This document shows, piece after piece, positions 7,108-8,759 of a stretch of 8,759 nt of DNA. Source of the DNA: Clostridia bacterium (GTDB lineage Bacteria > Bacillota > Clostridia > Oscillospirales > CAG-272); contig CAAGDE010000159.1 of NCBI GenBank assembly GCA_900768535.1, positions 1 to 8,759 of the forward strand, written 5' to 3'. The notes beneath the pieces were generated by a model. That model had not been told where the DNA came from, did no database searches, and was given only the letters and a program-made list of their open reading frames with translations. The translations under genes and the position numbers were made by a program. Numbering within the stretch: position 1 is the first letter of the stretch; each line of letters opens with the position of its first letter.

Positions 7108-8289
7108 TTACCTCACCTTCTCTGCCAACACAGGGGCGAGATCACAGTCCTCCCATGGGACCATTAAGTCTTCTCTGCCCATGTGACCGTAAGCGGCGAC
7201 CTGGCAGTAGATGGGGCGGCGCAGATCGAACCGGCGGATGATTGCCGCCGGGCGGAGGTCGACCGTTTCCAGGATTGCCTGCTCGATCTTCTCTACGGGC
7301 ACCTTGTTTGTCCCGAAGGTGTCCACCATCACCGACACCGGCTTTGCCACGCCGATGGCGTAAGCCACCTGCACCTCGCAGCGGTCGGCAAGTTCGGCTT
7401 TGACGACATTTTTCGCAATATACCGCGCGGCATAGGAGGCGCTCCGGTCGACCTTGGTCGGGTCCTTGCCGGAGAACGCCCCGCCGCCGTGGCGCGCATA
7501 GCCGCCGTAGGTGTCCACAATGATCTTTCTGCCCGTCAGACCCGTGTCGCCCGCAGGACCGCCGACCACAAACCGCCCGGTCGGGTTGACGTAGATTTTC
7601 GTGTTTGCATCCATCATCTCCGCCGGAACCACCGGCTCGATGACCTCCCGGATCAGGTCCGCGCGGATCTGCTCCAGGGTGACGTTCTCGCTGTGCTGGG
7701 ACGAGATGACCACCGTGTCCACGCGCACGGGCTTGTCGTCCTCATATTCCACCGTCACCTGCGTTTTGCCGTCCGGGCGCAGGTAAGAGAGCGTTCCGTC
7801 CTTGCGCACCTCGGTCAGCCGCTTGGCAAGGCGGTGCGCAAGAGAGATCGGCAGGGGCATCAGCTCCGGCGTTTCGTTGCAGGCGTAGCCGAACATCAGC
7901 CCCTGATCGCCCGCGCCGGTGTCCAGCCCGTCGGTGTCGATCCCGTTCTTTGCCTCCAGCGACCTGTCCACACCCATGGCAATGTCCGGAGACTGCGCGT
8001 GAAGCGAGGTAATGACCGCACAGCTGTCGCAGTCAAAGCCGTATTTGGCACGGTCGTACCCGATGGAGCGCACCGTTTCCCGCACGATGGACTGAATGTC
8101 CACCTGCGCCTTGGTGGTGACCTCCCCCATCACGCACACCAGCCCCGTTGTGCAGAACGTCTCGCACGCAACGCGGGACATGGGATCCTGACGGAGCATT
8201 TCGTCCAGGATGGCATCGCTGATTTTGTCGCTGATCTTGTCGGGGTGCCCCTCCGTCACCGACTCGCTGGTAAATAGCTTTCTGTTCAT
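7108..8289 (-). CDS. metK: S-adenosylmethionine synthetase
   Basis: MetK condenses methionine and ATP to S-adenosylmethionine in the cytosol, releasing phosphate and pyrophosphate. The 393-aa product has full family length. Signatures: GHPDKISD (14-21) near the N-terminus for ATP and metal binding, the hexapeptide GAGDQG (125-130) followed by LMFGYACNET, and the glycine-rich GGGAFSGKDPTKVDRSA (268-284). The frame is open upstream to 8379, but that part overlaps the riboswitch. ATG 8289 gives the family N-terminus (MNRKLFTSESVTEGHP) and has AGGAAGGA upstream. The gene is controlled by its own promoter and a SAM-I riboswitch, a feedback loop in which the product SAM shuts off its synthetase. 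It is bracketed by two copies of a structured repeat. Confidence 0.98.
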   Translation of the reverse strand: MNRKLFTSESVTEGHPDKISDKISDAILDEMLRQDPMSRVACETFCTTGLVCVMGEVTTKAQVDIQSIVRETVRSIGYDRAKYGFDCDSCAVITSLHAQSPDIAMGVDRSLEAKNGIDTDGLDTGAGDQGLMFGYACNETPELMPLPISLAHRLAKRLTEVRKDGTLSYLRPDGKTQVTVEYEDDKPVRVDTVVISSQHSENVTLEQIRADLIREVIEPVVPAEMMDANTKIYVNPTGRFVVGGPAGDTGLTGRKIIVDTYGGYARHGGGAFSGKDPTKVDRSASYAARYIAKNVVKAELADRCEVQVAYAIGVAKPVSVMVDTFGTNKVPVEKIEQAILETVDLRPAAIIRRFDLRRPIYCQVAAYGHMGREDLMVPWEDCDLAPVLAEKVR

Positions 8290-8342
8290 TTTCGAAATCC
8301 TTCCTAAAAGATATTTATAAAACATATCTTTCATCTGACAAG

Positions 8343-8366
8343 AAAAAAGCCCCGCACAGACGGAGC
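8343..8366 (-). terminator. Intrinsic terminator of the metK riboswitch
   Basis: In minus-strand RNA, GCUCCG (8361-8366) pairs with CGGGGC (8349-8354) across a 6-nt loop and is followed at once by six U (8343-8348). It lies about 54 nt before the metK ATG. The 5' side of this stem (GCUC) can instead pair with GAGC at 8372-8375 beside the P1 3' strand, a candidate antiterminator that overlaps P1 by two bases. Confidence 0.82.
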
Positions 8367-8372
8367 ATCCGG

Positions 8373-8457
8373 CTCTCATCTAACAGGAATTAGCACCTTA
8401 CATTCCGCAGGTTGCTGTAGCATCATCGTGCCTGTCACTACGCTACTCTTGATAAGA
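8373..8457 (-). promoter_or_regulatory. SAM-I (S-box) riboswitch aptamer
   Basis: Read on the minus strand, the leader has the S-box landmarks in order: CTTATCAAGAG at the 5' side, the kink-turn GATGA, AGCAACC, AAGGTGCTAATTCC, and GATGAGAG at the 3' side. P1 pairs 8451-8457 with 8374-8380. P2 is GTAG/CTAC with an inner GTG/CAC closing a short loop. P3 is ACCT/AGGT. The P4 hairpin normally found between TTCC and the AGATGAGAG strand is reduced to about four nucleotides (TGTT). SAM binding should stabilise P1 and allow the downstream terminator to form, switching metK off when SAM is plentiful. Confidence 0.93.
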
Positions 8458-8474
8458 TATATTTTATTACCCCC

Positions 8475-8503
8475 ATTATACCACATCTTCCCCCAAATTG
8501 CAA
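8475..8503 (-). promoter_or_regulatory. metK promoter
   Basis: On the minus strand TTGCAA (8498-8503) and TATAAT (8475-8480) are separated by 17 nt, with TGG directly before TATAAT giving an extended -10 box. Transcription should start near 8468, about 10 nt before the riboswitch P1 strand. Confidence 0.88.
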
Positions 8504-8514
8504 CCCCTTTTGGC

Positions 8515-8549
8515 AAAAAAAGAGGGAAGACCTTGGGACTCCGTCCCAA
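8515..8549 (-). terminator. Terminator-like end of repeat copy B
   Basis: On the minus strand the last hairpin of copy B (TTGGGAC/GTCCCAA, 8533-8549) and the base of its long outer stem (to 8524) are followed by TCTTTTTTT (8515-8523). This suits termination of a gene entering from the right of the window. It lies just upstream of the metK promoter and would insulate it. Activity is inferred. Confidence 0.55.
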
Positions 8550-8755
8550 ACCCTGCTTAGACCCTTCTTGGAAGAAGGGTCTAAGAACCCCAAGAACTTT
8601 CACTGAGAAGGGCATACCCCCGACCAACGGAACGCGAAAGCTTTCCGGTGCTTCAGTCGGGGGTATGCCCTTCTCAGTGAAATTCTTTGGATTCCTAAAC
8701 CTTTCTTCTAAGAAAGGTTTAGGCGGGGTTTGGGGCAGAGCCCCAAGGTCTTCCC
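8524..8755. repeat. 232-bp multi-hairpin palindromic element, copy B
   Basis: This has the same architecture and orientation as the element at 6875-7104. Outer arms 8524-8556 and 8723-8755 pair with a few mismatches. Side hairpins are 8556-8585 (14 bp perfect) and 8695-8722 (13 bp, stem identical to copy A). Inner arms 8601-8624 and 8656-8679 are a perfect 24-bp stem that extends outward with one bulged C (8597). Self-folding arm hairpins are TTGGGAC/GTCCCAA (8533-8549) and TTGGGGC/GCCCCAA (8730-8746). The 31-nt apical segment 8625-8655 has no likeness to that of copy A. Many differences from copy A are paired changes that keep the stems. No protein-coding capacity is evident, so if mobile it would be non-autonomous. 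Confidence 0.9.
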
Positions 8756-8759
8756 CTCA

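Noticed and set aside
7183..8277. Plus-strand open frame of 364 codons opposite metK
   Set aside because: Antisense shadow; the minus strand encodes full-length MetK with its diagnostic motifs.
8290..8379. N-terminal extension of metK to 8379
   Set aside because: It would read through the riboswitch terminator; the ATG at 8289 matches the conserved MetK start.
8376..8627. Minus-strand open frame of 83 codons across copy B and the riboswitch
   Set aside because: It crosses a promoter, a terminator-like T-tract and the aptamer, so it is not a plausible gene.
6875..8755. CRISPR array or insertion sequence as explanation for the repeats
   Set aside because: There are only two copies of 230 bp with no short regular repeat-spacer pattern, no transposase gene and no clear target-site duplication.

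Overview
The window reads as chromosomal DNA of a Gram-positive member of the Clostridia, plausibly a gut Oscillospirales-type lineage. The taxonomic guess is inference. It rests on A/G-rich Shine-Dalgarno sites, sigma-A type promoters with extended -10 boxes, a SAM-I (S-box) riboswitch in front of metK, the RecD2 and ComF families, type IV prepilins of the clostridial kind and a fairly GC-rich genome. All convincing genes lie on the minus strand, so the order of transcription is right to left.

Right part (about 8759 to 7105): a 232-bp multi-hairpin repeat (copy B) ends in a T-tract on the minus strand. It probably terminates an unseen upstream gene. Then come a clear promoter (TTGCAA-17-TATAAT), a SAM-I riboswitch with an intrinsic terminator, and metK (S-adenosylmethionine synthetase). 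Three bases after the metK stop codon a second copy of the repeat begins (copy A, 230 bp). The metK transcription unit is therefore bracketed by two direct copies of the same structured element.

Middle part (6839 to 3736): recD2 (a RecD2/TraA-family helicase) and comF (a zinc-finger plus phosphoribosyltransferase-fold competence protein) overlap by 4 nt and look translationally coupled. A rho-independent terminator follows. No separate promoter was recognised for this pair, so it may depend on read-through from metK across copy A.

Left part (3622 to 101): an exact-consensus extended -10 promoter drives a small unknown membrane protein, a very large 849-aa prepilin-like protein and a small 118-aa prepilin. 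The two pilins share nearly the same N-terminal 40 residues but have unrelated ectodomains. The large one looks like a pilin stalk fused to a beta-rich, adhesin-like ectodomain with lower GC than its surroundings. No pilus assembly ATPase, platform protein or prepilin peptidase is visible, so those must be encoded elsewhere. No terminator was seen after the last pilin, and the operon may continue past the left edge.

The most unusual signals are the paired 230-bp structured repeats, whose hairpins show compensatory base-pair changes between copies, and the giant pilin-adhesin beside a small co-transcribed membrane protein. ComF, RecD2 and type IV pilins side by side suggest, without proving, a link to DNA uptake or surface attachment.
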